Source: Halolamina salifodinae
Lineage (GTDB): Archaea; Halobacteriota; Halobacteria; Halobacteriales; Haloferacaceae
Length of the DNA stretch: 64,000 nucleotides
Direction: 5' to 3'
Assembly (NCBI RefSeq): GCF_017874235.1
Contig: NZ_JAGGLC010000007.1
Location: forward strand, 1 to 64,000
The notes beneath the pieces are model-generated. The model ran no database searches, was not told where the DNA came from, and saw nothing but the letters and a program-made list of their open reading frames with translations. The stretch's first letter is position 1, and each line of letters starts with the position of its first letter. This document shows, one piece after another, positions 1 through 7,888 of this stretch. Both the position numbers and the translations under genes were made by a program.

Positions 1-115
1 CAAGGGTCAGTCCGGCAATGGCGAGCCGGGCGGGACCAAGGGTCAGTCCGGCAATGGCGAGCCGGGCGGGACCAAGGGTCAGTCCGGCAATGGCGGGCCG
101 GGCGGGGCCAAGGGT
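1..115. repeat. Three tandem copies of a 36-bp repeat
   Basis: Units lie at 1-36, 37-72 and 73-108, with a fading fourth start at 109. Copies 1 and 2 are identical; copy 3 has two changes. The period is 12 codons. In + frame 2 it encodes the hydrophilic peptide [12 protein letters not shown] three times, without a stop until inside the next gene; on the minus strand one frame encodes a hydrophobic 12-mer. It may be the tail of a gene cut by the window edge or an intergenic minisatellite; the sequence does not decide. Confidence 0.8.
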
Positions 116-251
116 CCGCTCGCACCAGTCAGCCGGCTGGTACCGTGCCCCCTGCCGGCGATCCGGCGGCCGCAGATCGCCCCTCGCCGGCCGAAATCCG
201 TGTCGGGCCCAAATACGGGCCTTTTTCAGGCCGAAGGCCGTCGACCGAGGT

Positions 252-641
252 ATGCAGGGTAGTCTACCGCCGGAAGCCCAAGAGAAGATCGAGGAGCTAC
301 AGGACCTTCAGGAGACCACCGAGCAGCTTACCGCCCAGAAGGGGCAGGCCGAGACCTCGCTCAACGAGGCTCAGACCGCCCTCGAGGCGCTCGAGGACAT
401 CGACGAGGACGCGACCATGTACCGAGAGATCGGTGAGCTCCTCGTCCACACCGACTACGCGGAGGCCGAGGAGAACCTCGAGGAGAAGGTCGACAGCCTC
501 GAAGTTCGCGTCGAGCAGCTCCAGAAGCGCGAGCAGAAGACCCAGAAGCAGTTCGAGGAACTGCAGGAGGAGCTCCAGCAGCTCCTGCAGGGCGGCGAGG
601 GCGGCCCGATGGGCCCCGGCGGCCCGGGCGCCGGCGCGTAA
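252..641 (+). CDS. pfdB: Prefoldin subunit beta
   Basis: This is the beta subunit of archaeal prefoldin, the cytosolic hexameric chaperone that holds unfolded proteins for the thermosome. The 129-residue product has the family pattern: an N-terminal helix beginning [19 protein letters not shown], a central beta-hairpin segment around [20 protein letters not shown], and a long C-terminal coiled coil rich in E, Q and K, ending in a Gly/Pro tail. The ATG at 252 is chosen because prefoldin homology begins there; upstream in-frame ATGs lie in the 36-bp repeat. The stop abuts the ATG of the next gene, which implies one transcript. Confidence 0.95.
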   Translation: MQGSLPPEAQEKIEELQDLQETTEQLTAQKGQAETSLNEAQTALEALEDIDEDATMYREIGELLVHTDYAEAEENLEEKVDSLEVRVEQLQKREQKTQKQFEELQEELQQLLQGGEGGPMGPGGPGAGA

Positions 642-890
642 ATGACGACTGAGGAGCCGACCGACGAGGAGGTCGTCGAGACCGCCAGCGCGGCCGCGGA
701 GGGCGTCGTGCTGGACCGCTACAAGCAGTCCGAGCTGACCGACCTCGACGTGACAGTCACGTTCGAGGACGGTGTGCTCGACGTCGACGTCTACGTCAAC
801 CCCCCCGAGGACGCCGACCCCGACGCCGAAGACGTGGCCGAGGCGGCGGCGCTCGCGGCGCAGGACGCGGTCGACGAACTGTTCGAGTAG
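642..890 (+). CDS. DUF3194 family protein
   Basis: A small acidic protein (82 aa) of the archaeal DUF3194 type, which from memory is commonly encoded immediately after prefoldin beta. The start codon follows the pfdB stop without a gap, so the two are surely co-transcribed and probably translationally coupled. The sequence alternates predicted helix (residues 5-30), a short beta stretch (LDVTVTFEDGVLDVDVYVN) and an Ala-rich C-terminal helix. No catalytic motif is visible. Its biochemical role is unknown; the constant linkage suggests a role near chaperone or translation functions. Confidence 0.85.
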   Translation: MTTEEPTDEEVVETASAAAEGVVLDRYKQSELTDLDVTVTFEDGVLDVDVYVNPPEDADPDAEDVAEAAALAAQDAVDELFE

Positions 891-987
891 CCGGCGACCG
901 TTCTGCCGGCGTTCGCAACATCCACCAGCGCCCCGCTCGCGCCGAAGGTTTTCTGCATTGCTCGGCCCGGGTAGCCCGCGGCCGAAC

Positions 988-2898
988 TCAGGTAACGAAA
1001 AAGAGCAGCACGCTGATCGCGACCACCGCGAGGCTGACCGCGAGCGCGAACGCGCCGCCGAGCGAGACCACCGCGTTGGCGTGGGAGGCGAGCGTCTCGG
1101 TGCGGTCGTTGCCGAACACCGTCACCTCCGCGCGCTCGGTGGCCATCCCCGCCTCGACCGGTTCGGTGTCGTCTCGCGCACGCTCGGCGATGTCGGCGAC
1201 TTTGTCGATGAACGCCGCGTGGCCGATCTCGGCGCCCACCTGATTGTCGGCCTCGACGGTGTTGACGATGTGCGTGTCGGTGGTCATCACCTCCGCGTGC
1301 TCGAACCCCGCCGCCTGGAGTTCGTCGACGGTCCGGTCCCGGAGCCACGGCTCCATGTTGTTCCCGTCGACGAGCACGTGGGCGGTTTCCTGTCCGTCGA
1401 CGGCGGTGACGGCGACGCGGATGCCCAGCGGGCCGATCCCGTCGGCTGGCTCCCACTCGGTCTCCTCCCACGCAGTCCCGAGCGAGAGCGCCGACTCGGG
1501 GGCGTCGCCGAGGCGCTCGCCGGCCGCGCCCGCGGCGTTGATCATGTCGAACGAGCGCTCGCTGCCGGGGGTGACGTGGCCCAGATCCGGGCCGTCGAGG
1601 CCGTTGTTGCAGTTGTGAGCGTCGACGAGCAGCACGTCGTCCAGCCCGCTGGTCCGGGCCTCGGTGGCCGCGGTGAGGCCGACACCGTACTCTACGTCGT
1701 CGGCGAACACCGGCGAGAACGTGTTGACCAGCAGGCCGTCGCCGCCGAACGCCTGGCCGAGCATCTCGGCGTCGCCGGCGCGGATGCGCTCGCTCCGGGT
1801 GGCGTCGGCGGTGTAGTCGATGCGCCGGTGGGCGCGGTCGGCGGCGTCGATCAGGCGCTCGACCTCGCGCTCGGTGACGAGGTTGAAGTCGTGGCCGGCG
1901 GTGGCGTGGGGCGGGAACGCCAGCCCCTCGGCGCTCTCGGCGACGCGCTGGGGGAGGTTGCCGCCGCCGATCTCGCCCATCGGCCCGGGGTGGATCATCG
2001 GGAGCACGAACCGGGCCTTCTCGGTGCCGTCGTCGGGGTCACGGAACGCGAGCACCGTGACGGGGACGACCGCCTCCTCGCCAAGTTCCTCGAAGAAGTC
2101 CTCCAGTTCGTCGGTGCCCTCGGCGACGTGGCCGATGAACCCCCGGAGGAAGTCGAGCATCGAGACGCCCATCGAGCGCCGCCAGGGTTGATCGACCGCG
2201 ACCAGGAACACGAAGACGGCGACGGCGTAGATCGCACAGAGCACGCCCAGCAGCGCGAACTGGGTGGGTGAGATGGTGCTCAGCACGCCCGGCGCCTCCG
2301 CCGACTCGTTCAAGAACGGCGTGAGAAACGCCCGCAGGGCCGACCCGCCGTCGGCGAGATAGCGGATCGCCCCGCTGTAGACGAACAGCAGCGCGGCCGC
2401 CGCGCCGGTCTGGATGCTGGCGGGCAGGACCGCGACCGGGAGCGAGGTTCGGGAGACGGCCATCACCACCAGCAGTCGCAGCGCGAACACCGACGCCAGC
2501 GCGACGATCAGCGCGTCGAAGACGAACGTCTGGTCGAGCCACGCGACCAGGTAGGCAAGCAGGGCAGCGACGCTCACGACGGCGACGATCAGCAGTTCAC
2601 AGATCAGCGCGAGCAGCGACGCCCGGTTGTAGGTGAGTCGGCCGCCCGTGTAGCGGTCGACCCACGGCGTGGCGAAGCCGGCGATAACCGTCGGGAGGCC
2701 GATGAAGAAGATCCCCTCGAGGGCGTCCTGGCCCAGAAAGAGGATCCCCCGGAACACCGCGTCAGCCTCGCCGCTGTCGAAGGCGCCGATGCCCGCGATG
2801 GCGGCCACCACCAGCGCGAACGTCAGGCTGGTGTACCAGTTCGGGGCTCGGAAGATGAACCGTGAGAGCCCCGCGAGGTTGCTCTGGGACGCCGTCAT
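988..2898 (-). CDS. DUF2070 family integral membrane protein
   Basis: A 636-residue protein with about six hydrophobic helices in the first 230 residues, a large soluble domain (about 235-605) and a last transmembrane helix at the C-terminus (VVSLGGAFALAVSLAVV). The soluble part has conserved-looking His/Asp/Gly motifs such as MIHPGPMGEIGGGN, HDFNLVTE, LLVDAHNCNNG and TTDTHIVNT, typical of DUF2070 and suggestive of a metal- or phosphate-dependent enzyme, but no activity is established. It converges with the prefoldin operon and reads away from the guaA glutaminase gene just upstream. Confidence 0.9.
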   Translation of the reverse strand: MTASQSNLAGLSRFIFRAPNWYTSLTFALVVAAIAGIGAFDSGEADAVFRGILFLGQDALEGIFFIGLPTVIAGFATPWVDRYTGGRLTYNRASLLALICELLIVAVVSVAALLAYLVAWLDQTFVFDALIVALASVFALRLLVVMAVSRTSLPVAVLPASIQTGAAAALLFVYSGAIRYLADGGSALRAFLTPFLNESAEAPGVLSTISPTQFALLGVLCAIYAVAVFVFLVAVDQPWRRSMGVSMLDFLRGFIGHVAEGTDELEDFFEELGEEAVVPVTVLAFRDPDDGTEKARFVLPMIHPGPMGEIGGGNLPQRVAESAEGLAFPPHATAGHDFNLVTEREVERLIDAADRAHRRIDYTADATRSERIRAGDAEMLGQAFGGDGLLVNTFSPVFADDVEYGVGLTAATEARTSGLDDVLLVDAHNCNNGLDGPDLGHVTPGSERSFDMINAAGAAGERLGDAPESALSLGTAWEETEWEPADGIGPLGIRVAVTAVDGQETAHVLVDGNNMEPWLRDRTVDELQAAGFEHAEVMTTDTHIVNTVEADNQVGAEIGHAAFIDKVADIAERARDDTEPVEAGMATERAEVTVFGNDRTETLASHANAVVSLGGAFALAVSLAVVAISVLLFFVT

Positions 2899-2952
2899 CG
2901 CTACTGGATCCGGCCCGGACGCTCAAAAACCCGTGACTTCCGTCCGACCGGC

Positions 2953-3507
2953 CTACCGCGACTCGCAGATCGTCCGGAACGCCTCGAAGACTGCCTCTCC
3001 CTCCGCAGTGTGGGCGACCTCGGGATGCCACTGGACGCCGTAGAGCCCTCGCTCGGGGTTGCTCATCGCCTCGACCTCACAGACGTCGCTCCGGGCCGTT
3101 CGCTCGAAGCCCTCGGGGACCGTGTCGACCTCGTCGGCGTGGCTGGCCCAGACGCGCGTCTCGGGGGCGAGGCTGCCGATCAGGGGGTCCTCGTCGTCGA
3201 GGATCTCGACGGTCACGTCGGCGTAGCCGCCGTAGTCGCCGCTGTGGGTGCTGCCGTCGAGTTCCACGGCCATGAACTGCATGCCGAGACAGATCCCCAA
3301 CACGGGGACGCCGAGGTCGAGATAGTCCGCACAGCGGCCGACACGGTCCATCGAGGGGCCGCCCGAGAGCACGATGCCGTCGGCGTTGATCTCCTCGGGG
3401 TCGGTGTCGTTGTCGAGGATCTCGGTCTCGACGCCGATGTCCCGGAGCGCGCGCCCCTCCAGGTGGGTGAACTGTCCGTGGTTGTCGATGACGACGATGC
3501 GGGTCAT
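2953..3507 (-). CDS. guaAA: GMP synthase subunit A (glutamine amidotransferase)
   Basis: The glutaminase subunit of two-subunit archaeal GMP synthase: it releases ammonia from glutamine for the XMP-aminating subunit, in guanine nucleotide synthesis. The 184-residue protein is a class I amidotransferase with oxyanion motif LSGGPSMDR, nucleophile elbow GICLGMQ (Cys73) and the His/Glu motif VQWHPEVAHT. The ATG at 3507 is preferred because MTRIVVIDNHGQ is the family N-terminus; a longer in-frame start would add 27 unrelated residues. The PP-loop synthetase subunit is not in this window. Confidence 0.95.
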   Translation of the reverse strand: MTRIVVIDNHGQFTHLEGRALRDIGVETEILDNDTDPEEINADGIVLSGGPSMDRVGRCADYLDLGVPVLGICLGMQFMAVELDGSTHSGDYGGYADVTVEILDDEDPLIGSLAPETRVWASHADEVDTVPEGFERTARSDVCEVEAMSNPERGLYGVQWHPEVAHTAEGEAVFEAFRTICESR

Positions 3508-3597
3508 GGGCTGGGTTGGCCGACGAGGCCCAAAAACACCTCGGAAGCTGCCGGAGATACGCACGTCCGTGCATCGCCGGGCGGCCAAGCGCCGGCC

Positions 3598-4050
3598 TCA
3601 GATCGCGAACGGGTCGAACTGTTCGTTGCGGCCGTCCCACTGCTCGATATCGCGCTCGGCGCGGGTGTCGAGATACACTTCGACGCCGTTGCCGTCCGGG
3701 TCGTCGAAGTAGAGCGCCTTACTGATCCCGTGATCGACGGGCGAGAACGGCACGTCGCGCTCGCGCAGGCGCTCGGCTGTCTCCCGGAGCGCGTCGGTGC
3801 TCTCGACTTCCCACGCGGAGTGGTAGAGGCCGACACCGGGGCCACGCGGGGTCGCCGGCACGTCGTCGTCAGTTTCGGGGGCGCCGATGCCCTGGAGCGC
3901 GAGGTCGTGGTGGTGCTCGCCGAACGTGAGGAACGCGTACCGGTCGACGCGTTCGGTCACCTCGAGGCCGAGAACGTCGCGGTAGAACTCGACGGCGCGC
4001 TCGGGGTCGGTGACTTTCAGGTGGACGTGGCCGAGGTGGTCGGCGGGCAT
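3598..4050 (-). CDS. VOC (glyoxalase/dioxygenase) superfamily protein
   Basis: A 150-residue vicinal-oxygen-chelate protein. It has two beta-alpha-beta-beta-beta modules: residues 4-60 (HLGHVHLKVTDPERAVEFYR then FLTFGEHHHDLALQG) and 75-135 (GLYHSAWEVESTDALRE then KALYFDDPDGNGVEVYLDT). His8, His79 and Glu near 133 sit where VOC enzymes bind a divalent metal. The resemblance is to catechol 2,3-dioxygenase/glyoxalase-like proteins, but the substrate cannot be told. The ATG at 4050 gives a normal N-terminus; the longer open frame upstream is arginine-rich and not halophilic in character. Confidence 0.85.
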   Translation of the reverse strand: MPADHLGHVHLKVTDPERAVEFYRDVLGLEVTERVDRYAFLTFGEHHHDLALQGIGAPETDDDVPATPRGPGVGLYHSAWEVESTDALRETAERLRERDVPFSPVDHGISKALYFDDPDGNGVEVYLDTRAERDIEQWDGRNEQFDPFAI

Positions 4051-4097
4051 AGCCGGGAGTACGTGCGCGAACACGGGGTGATTTGCGGCGGCGGCGG

Positions 4098-4685
4098 TCA
4101 CTCCTCGCGGCGCTCGCCGGCCGACTGGAACCCGAGTTCGGACTGCTCGGCGCCGCGGCGTTGCTCGCGGGCCGCAATGGCCTCCGGATCCGGGCTGGCG
4201 TCGTCGTCGACTCGGGCGAACGAGCGGTGGACCTTCGTGTGACACCAGCGACAGAGGCCGACGGTGATCTCGTGGGAGGGCTCCGCGTCGCCCTCGTCGT
4301 GTTCTTGATCGGCCGCCGGCCGACCGTCGCCGGCGGCACCTGCATACGACAGGTGGTGCTCCTCGATCAGCGGCCGGGCGTCGGGGTCGTGGGCGATCCG
4401 GACCTCCTCCAGCCCACAGCGGGCACACTCCTTAGCGTCAGTCGTCGAGCGGTAGTGGGGACAGCGCGACCAGTCTGGCTCCGTGCCGTCGGTGGCCGCC
4501 GCCTCGGTGTCGGCGACGACGCAGGCGTAGCCATCGGCGCGGCGCTCGGCCGCGAACGACGAATCGGCGCCGGCCTGATCCAGCGCGTAGCGACAGCGGC
4601 CGTCACTGGTGAGGTGATCGCACGCGCCCGCGACGGCGTAGGGGTCGTCGACGCCGACCGGGGTCCCATCGGGCGTCTCCTCCAT
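4098..4685 (-). CDS. Cysteine/histidine-rich haloarchaeal protein, HNH-like
   Basis: A 195-residue acidic protein with several metal-ligand pairs: CDHLTSDGRC, CPHY, CARCG, EEHHLSY and CRWCHTKVHRS. The order CxxC...EEHHL...CxxCHxxVH resembles an HNH/zinc-finger (His-Me finger) endonuclease core, with the HH as catalytic candidates. I recall a tentative haloarchaeal DUF7097 name for similar proteins. Whether it cuts nucleic acid is inference. The acidic, Asp/Glu-rich linker (GDGRPAADQEHDEGDAEP) is typical of halophiles. Confidence 0.7.
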   Translation of the reverse strand: MEETPDGTPVGVDDPYAVAGACDHLTSDGRCRYALDQAGADSSFAAERRADGYACVVADTEAAATDGTEPDWSRCPHYRSTTDAKECARCGLEEVRIAHDPDARPLIEEHHLSYAGAAGDGRPAADQEHDEGDAEPSHEITVGLCRWCHTKVHRSFARVDDDASPDPEAIAAREQRRGAEQSELGFQSAGERREE

Positions 4686-4759
4686 ACCCGCCGTGGGTCG
4701 CGCGCGGCCTTCAACGCTCGGGGGGAACGCTTAGTAGCCCAGCGCCGGGAGCGAGGAGC

Positions 4760-5146
4760 GTGCGACTCGTCCACCACAGCGACGGCGAAACCCGGACCCT
4801 CGCCGAGAACGTGAGCCGACGGGAGGACCACCGGACGCTCGCCGAGAACGTCGAGGAGGCCGAGGGGCCGCTCGCGCAGGCCCTGGGCGTGATGTTCCGG
4901 CGTTCGCTGCCCGAGGGGTACGCGCTCGTGTTCCCGTTCGACGAGCCAGCCAGCCGGACCATCCACACGCTGTTCGTGTTCGTGGCGCTGGACGTGCTCT
5001 GGATGGTGGACGACGAAGTGACGAAAGTCGAGCGCCTGCGGCCGTTCCGCGGGCTCGCCCACGGGCTGGCGGACACAGTGGTGGAGCTTCCGGCCGGCGC
5101 CGCCGAGGGCGTCGAGCCGGGAGATACGGTCGAAATGGAGGGGTGA
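4760..5146 (+). CDS. DUF192 family protein
   Basis: A 128-residue member of DUF192. Visible family features are ALGVMFRRSLPEGYALVFPF, the central hydrophobic strand TLFVFVALDVLWMVDDEVTKVERLRPF, and the C-terminal VVELPAGAAEGVEPGDTVEM, which matches the usual LExPAGxxxxxxxxxGDxV ending. The start is a GTG at 4760, before MRLVHHSDGETRTLAENV. Function is unknown in the family. The N-terminal half contains the repeated segment TLAENV (residues 13-18 and 26-31), probably a small internal duplication. Confidence 0.85.
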   Translation: MRLVHHSDGETRTLAENVSRREDHRTLAENVEEAEGPLAQALGVMFRRSLPEGYALVFPFDEPASRTIHTLFVFVALDVLWMVDDEVTKVERLRPFRGLAHGLADTVVELPAGAAEGVEPGDTVEMEG

Positions 5147-5155
5147 CGAGCTAAC

Positions 5156-5340
5156 TCAGTCGGGGGCCACGTCGAGCCGCGGATCTCGAAGCGCGCGCCG
5201 CCGTTCTTGGCGTCGGTGTTTTTCAGCGCGCCGCCATGGGCCTGGACGATAGCGAGGCCGAAACTGCTGACGCTCTGGGTGGAGGAGTCGGTCGAATCGG
5301 TCGGGGCAGATCGGAGAGGCATCATAGTGCCCCCCGTTCG
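5156..5340 (-). pseudogene. Probable remnant of a sensor histidine kinase C-terminus
   Basis: On the minus strand one frame reads FGLAIVQAHGGALKNTDAK followed by NGGARFEIRG. This looks like the G2 box and last strand of a HATPase domain (typically GLGLAIV...HGG...GGARFEF), with the few residues between AIV and HGG missing. No H, N or G1 box precedes it, so it cannot be a working kinase. Its position next to a tRNA gene fits a leftover of an old insertion. The match is short; chance similarity cannot be excluded. Confidence 0.4.
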
Positions 5341-5394
5341 GCCGCCGTCGGGCGGCACTTCCGCTGTGCCCCATGGAACGTTTCGGAGAAGTGA

Positions 5395-5465
5395 TGGGAC
5401 CGCTGAGACTCGAACTCAGGTCCTACGGACCCCATCCGCAGAGGATACCACTACCCTACGGTCCC
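5395..5465 (-). tRNA. tRNA-Pro (GGG anticodon)
   Basis: Reverse-complement reading gives a full cloverleaf: acceptor arms GGGACCG/CGGTCCC, a D arm, anticodon stem TGCGG/CCGTA around the loop ATGGGGT (anticodon GGG), and T arm CTGAG-TTCGAGT-CTCAG, then discriminator A. It reads CCC/CCU proline codons. There is no intron and no encoded CCA. Confidence 0.93.
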
Positions 5466-5571
5466 GTACGTAGAACGAACGCTGTCTTGCAGTTAAGCAC
5501 TTCGCTTCGTCCCCTCGTCGCGCAGAACCGTCTCCGCCTCGGCGACACAACCCCGGCGGCGCCGATGCCGC

Positions 5572-6678
5572 CTACTCGTCGGCGTCCCGCGGCGCCACCA
5601 GCGGCCCCTCGTCGCGGGCGGCCATGCTGAGCACCGCGTCGCCCTCGTAGGCCGCCAGCCCCTCCTTCCGTCCGATCACGTAGCCGTCGTGCTCGGCTTC
5701 GACCGTGTCGATCTGCTCGCCGGCCGCGCTCACGACGTCCGCGACGACTTCACCCTCCTCGACCATGTCGCCGGCCTCGAAGCGGTGGCGCACGAGCCCC
5801 GCCGTCTCCGTCCGCGGGCCGCGGAAGCGCCGCACCGGGAAGTCAACCGGTGCGTCGTAGCTTCCGGGCTCCTCGACCTCCTCGGGCCAGTCGTCCAGCA
5901 TCCCGAGTTCGTCCATCACGCCGTAGGCGGCGGCGACACCCGCCTCGCGAGCCCCCTCGGTGACGACGCTGTGGCCGCCGAGTTCGGTCGTAAAGGCCGG
6001 GATTCCGGCGGCGTTACAGACCGCGCCGGCCGTCGAGCGCTGGAGCCCCATCTCGACGTACTCCTCGGCGGGGTACTCCGTCAGCAGCGGCAGGCCAGTC
6101 GCCTGCACCAACGCGTCCAGTTCGTCGGCGAGCTCTTCGGCTTCGTCCTCGGTTCGGCGCTCGCCGTAGAGCACGCGGTCCCGGATGACGAACGGGAAGG
6201 AGTTCACGCCGGCAGTGTGGTTGTCGATCAGCGCGTCGGCGGAGTCGACGATGGTGTCGTAGAGCCGTTCGTCGATGCGCTCCTGTACCTCGGCGGGCCG
6301 GGAGGAGTCGCTCTCGGGGTCCGGGAACTTCCGGTTCGGGTCGTCGTCGCCGTAGTAGGACTGTCGCGCGTTCCGGCGCAGACCCGCGGGGTTGACGACC
6401 GGGACGGCGACGACGGCCCCGGAAATCCGCTGGGGCAGGTCCTCGTGCATCACGTCCTGCGTGACCGCGACGCCGGTGGCCTCGTCGCCGTGGACGCCGC
6501 CGGTGATCCAGAGCGTCGGCCCGTCTTCGTCCTCGCCGGCTCCCTGTGCCGGCGAGCCCTTCTCCCCGTTGGCGACAATGACGGGAAGTTTCTCGGGGGT
6601 CCCCGTCGGGAGCTCGGTGAGTTCCAGATGGCCGCGGTCCAGTTCGCCGGGTGCCGCGCTCGCGGTGCCGATATCCAT
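5572..6678 (-). CDS. Succinylglutamate desuccinylase/aspartoacylase family zinc hydrolase
   Basis: A 368-residue M14-like metallohydrolase. The zinc motif is GGVHGDEATG (His63, Glu66), with the third ligand in DNHTAG; other family blocks are VVNPAGLRRNAR, DPNRKFPD and FTTELGGHSV, and a C-terminal beta domain (about 275-360) is present as in AstE/aspartoacylase-like proteins. The substrate is unknown. Residues 42-49 (SPAQGAGE) are encoded by a 25-base palindrome that recurs in the same frame in the cbf5/truB gene; it lies in the loop just before the catalytic strand and appears to be an inserted element. Confidence 0.88.
   Translation of the reverse strand: MDIGTASAAPGELDRGHLELTELPTGTPEKLPVIVANGEKGSPAQGAGEDEDGPTLWITGGVHGDEATGVAVTQDVMHEDLPQRISGAVVAVPVVNPAGLRRNARQSYYGDDDPNRKFPDPESDSSRPAEVQERIDERLYDTIVDSADALIDNHTAGVNSFPFVIRDRVLYGERRTEDEAEELADELDALVQATGLPLLTEYPAEEYVEMGLQRSTAGAVCNAAGIPAFTTELGGHSVVTEGAREAGVAAAYGVMDELGMLDDWPEEVEEPGSYDAPVDFPVRRFRGPRTETAGLVRHRFEAGDMVEEGEVVADVVSAAGEQIDTVEAEHDGYVIGRKEGLAAYEGDAVLSMAARDEGPLVAPRDADE
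6532..6556. repeat. In-frame palindromic coding repeat, copy 1
   Basis: Nine-base arms CTCGCCGGC and GCCGGCGAG surround the loop TCCCTGT. The same 25 bases (27 with flanks) occur at 7245-7269. Here it encodes SPAQGAGE in the AstE-like gene. Confidence 0.8.
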
Positions 6679-6742
6679 GCCCGAGGCTGTGGCGGGCGGG
6701 GGGAAGAAGCTACGGCACGGCTCCGGGTTTGCCGGGAGTCAG

Positions 6743-6913
6743 CTAGAACAGATCGAACACGAACTCCAGGAGATCCAGCAGATGCTGGCCCCAGCGCCCG
6801 AGTCGGCCCTGTTCGTCGCCCTCGGCGTCCGCCGGGGCGTCATCGGCGTTGCCGTCTCCCGGGGCCCCGTCGGCGTCGCCGTCCCCTGGGGATCCGCCTG
6901 CTTCGTCGCTCAT
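6743..6913 (-). CDS. Small acidic hypothetical protein
   Basis: A 56-residue open frame beginning MSDEAGGSPGDGDADGAPG and ending in an amphipathic hydrophobic helix, RLGRWGQHLLDLLEFVFDLF. The first 35 residues are a low-complexity acidic tail with a repeated GDGDADGAP / GDGNADDAP motif; the C-terminal helix could associate with a membrane or a partner. The acidic bias and the gap between two minus-strand genes support a real gene, but no family is recognised. It lies upstream of the AstE-like gene on the same strand. Confidence 0.5.
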   Translation of the reverse strand: MSDEAGGSPGDGDADGAPGDGNADDAPADAEGDEQGRLGRWGQHLLDLLEFVFDLF

Positions 6914-6953
6914 CTCGCCGGGAGGTGTGCGAGCGGCGCAAAGAACCTTCGGC

Positions 6954-7886
6954 CTACACCAGCACCCGTTCGAGCGAGACCACCTCGCCCGATTCGGCGT
7001 CGGGGTCGCCGACCAGTTTCCCGAGACAGACCGCGCTGCCGTCGGGCGTGTAGCAGGCCAGCAGGTCGTCGGCTCCCGGGTCGAGGCCCGCTGCCACCTC
7101 ATCAATCTCGATCACGCCCGGTGCGTAGACGGGCGCTCCCTCGGCGACTTCCACGGCCGCACTCCGGGCGATGGTGACCGCGGGGAGGTGCTCCATCGCG
7201 CGCTCGGCCGGCGAGACCACCTCGCGGAGGAATTCCTCGTAGCCCTCGCCGGCTCCCTGTGCCGGCGAGCGCCGCCGGTCATCTTCGCGTGCCCACGCGA
7301 GGCCGTCAGCGAGGTCCTGCAGCGTCACGAGGTCGGTGTCGTCGAACGGGTCCGTGCCGACCCGGCGGAGGTTCCCCATGTGCCCGCCGGTGCCCAGCGC
7401 CAGCCCGAGGTCGTGGCAGAGTTTCCGGATGTAGGTGCCGCTCTCACAGCGGATCCGCAGCAGCGCCTGCCGGTCTTTCAGCTCCAGTAGGTCGAGGTTG
7501 TAGATCTCCCGGGAGCGCAGGCGGCGCACGACGGCACTCTTCCGGGGCGGCTTCTGGTAGATTTCGGCCTCGAACGCCGCGACGGTGGCCTCGACGTCCG
7601 TCGGCGGGAGCCCGTGGAGTTCCAGCACGGCGACGTACTCCTTGGCGCCTTCGAGGAACACGGGCGCGAGCCGAGTGGCGTCGCCGAGCATCGTCGGCAG
7701 ACAGCCCGTGACTTTCGGGTCGAGCGTGCCCGCGTGGGCTGCTTGCTCGACATCCGCGAGGTCCCGGACCCACGCCGCCACCTGGTGGGCCGAGGGGCCC
7801 GCGGGCTTGTCGAGGTTGACGACGCCGAAGGAGAGGAGTGCCTCGACGGAGCGCTCGCCCGGCGGGTCGCGGAGTGGGTCACTCAC
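6954..7886 (-). CDS. truB: Archaeal Cbf5/TruB tRNA and rRNA pseudouridine synthase
   Basis: This 310-residue enzyme isomerises uridine to pseudouridine, as the catalytic subunit of archaeal H/ACA ribonucleoproteins and also on tRNA U55. It has the KPAGPSAHQV motif, the catalytic loop HAGTLDPKVTGCLP (Asp56), the ESGTYIRKLCHDLG motif, and a C-terminal PUA domain (about 225-310). The GTG at 7886 is chosen because it follows the cytidylate-kinase stop by two bases. Residues of about 206-213 (SPAQGAGE), between catalytic and PUA domains, come from the palindromic repeat shared with the gene at 5572-6678. Confidence 0.93.
   Translation of the reverse strand: MSDPLRDPPGERSVEALLSFGVVNLDKPAGPSAHQVAAWVRDLADVEQAAHAGTLDPKVTGCLPTMLGDATRLAPVFLEGAKEYVAVLELHGLPPTDVEATVAAFEAEIYQKPPRKSAVVRRLRSREIYNLDLLELKDRQALLRIRCESGTYIRKLCHDLGLALGTGGHMGNLRRVGTDPFDDTDLVTLQDLADGLAWAREDDRRRSPAQGAGEGYEEFLREVVSPAERAMEHLPAVTIARSAAVEVAEGAPVYAPGVIEIDEVAAGLDPGADDLLACYTPDGSAVCLGKLVGDPDAESGEVVSLERVLV
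7245..7269. repeat. In-frame palindromic coding repeat, copy 2
   Basis: Identical to 6532-6556: arms CTCGCCGGC/GCCGGCGAG with loop TCCCTGT. It encodes SPAQGAGE in cbf5/truB, in the linker before the PUA domain. Confidence 0.8.
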
Positions 7887-7888
7887 GG

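Larger units (their letters stand above)
5147..5571. other. Intergenic region with kinase remnant and tRNA-Pro
   Basis: A 425-base gap between two protein genes. It holds, in order, a short reading-frame piece that resembles the end of a histidine-kinase ATPase domain (5156-5340), about 50 bases with nothing recognisable, the tRNA-Pro gene (5395-5465), and about 100 bases upstream of that tRNA gene in which no clear promoter could be assigned. Confidence 0.7.

Noticed and set aside
1-115. CRISPR array at the left edge
   Set aside because: The 36-bp units are directly tandem with no spacer.
772-2271. Long open frame of 499 codons on the + strand
   Set aside because: It is antisense to the DUF2070 gene, is Arg/His/Val-rich and not acidic, and has no family motif; such shadows are usual at this G+C.
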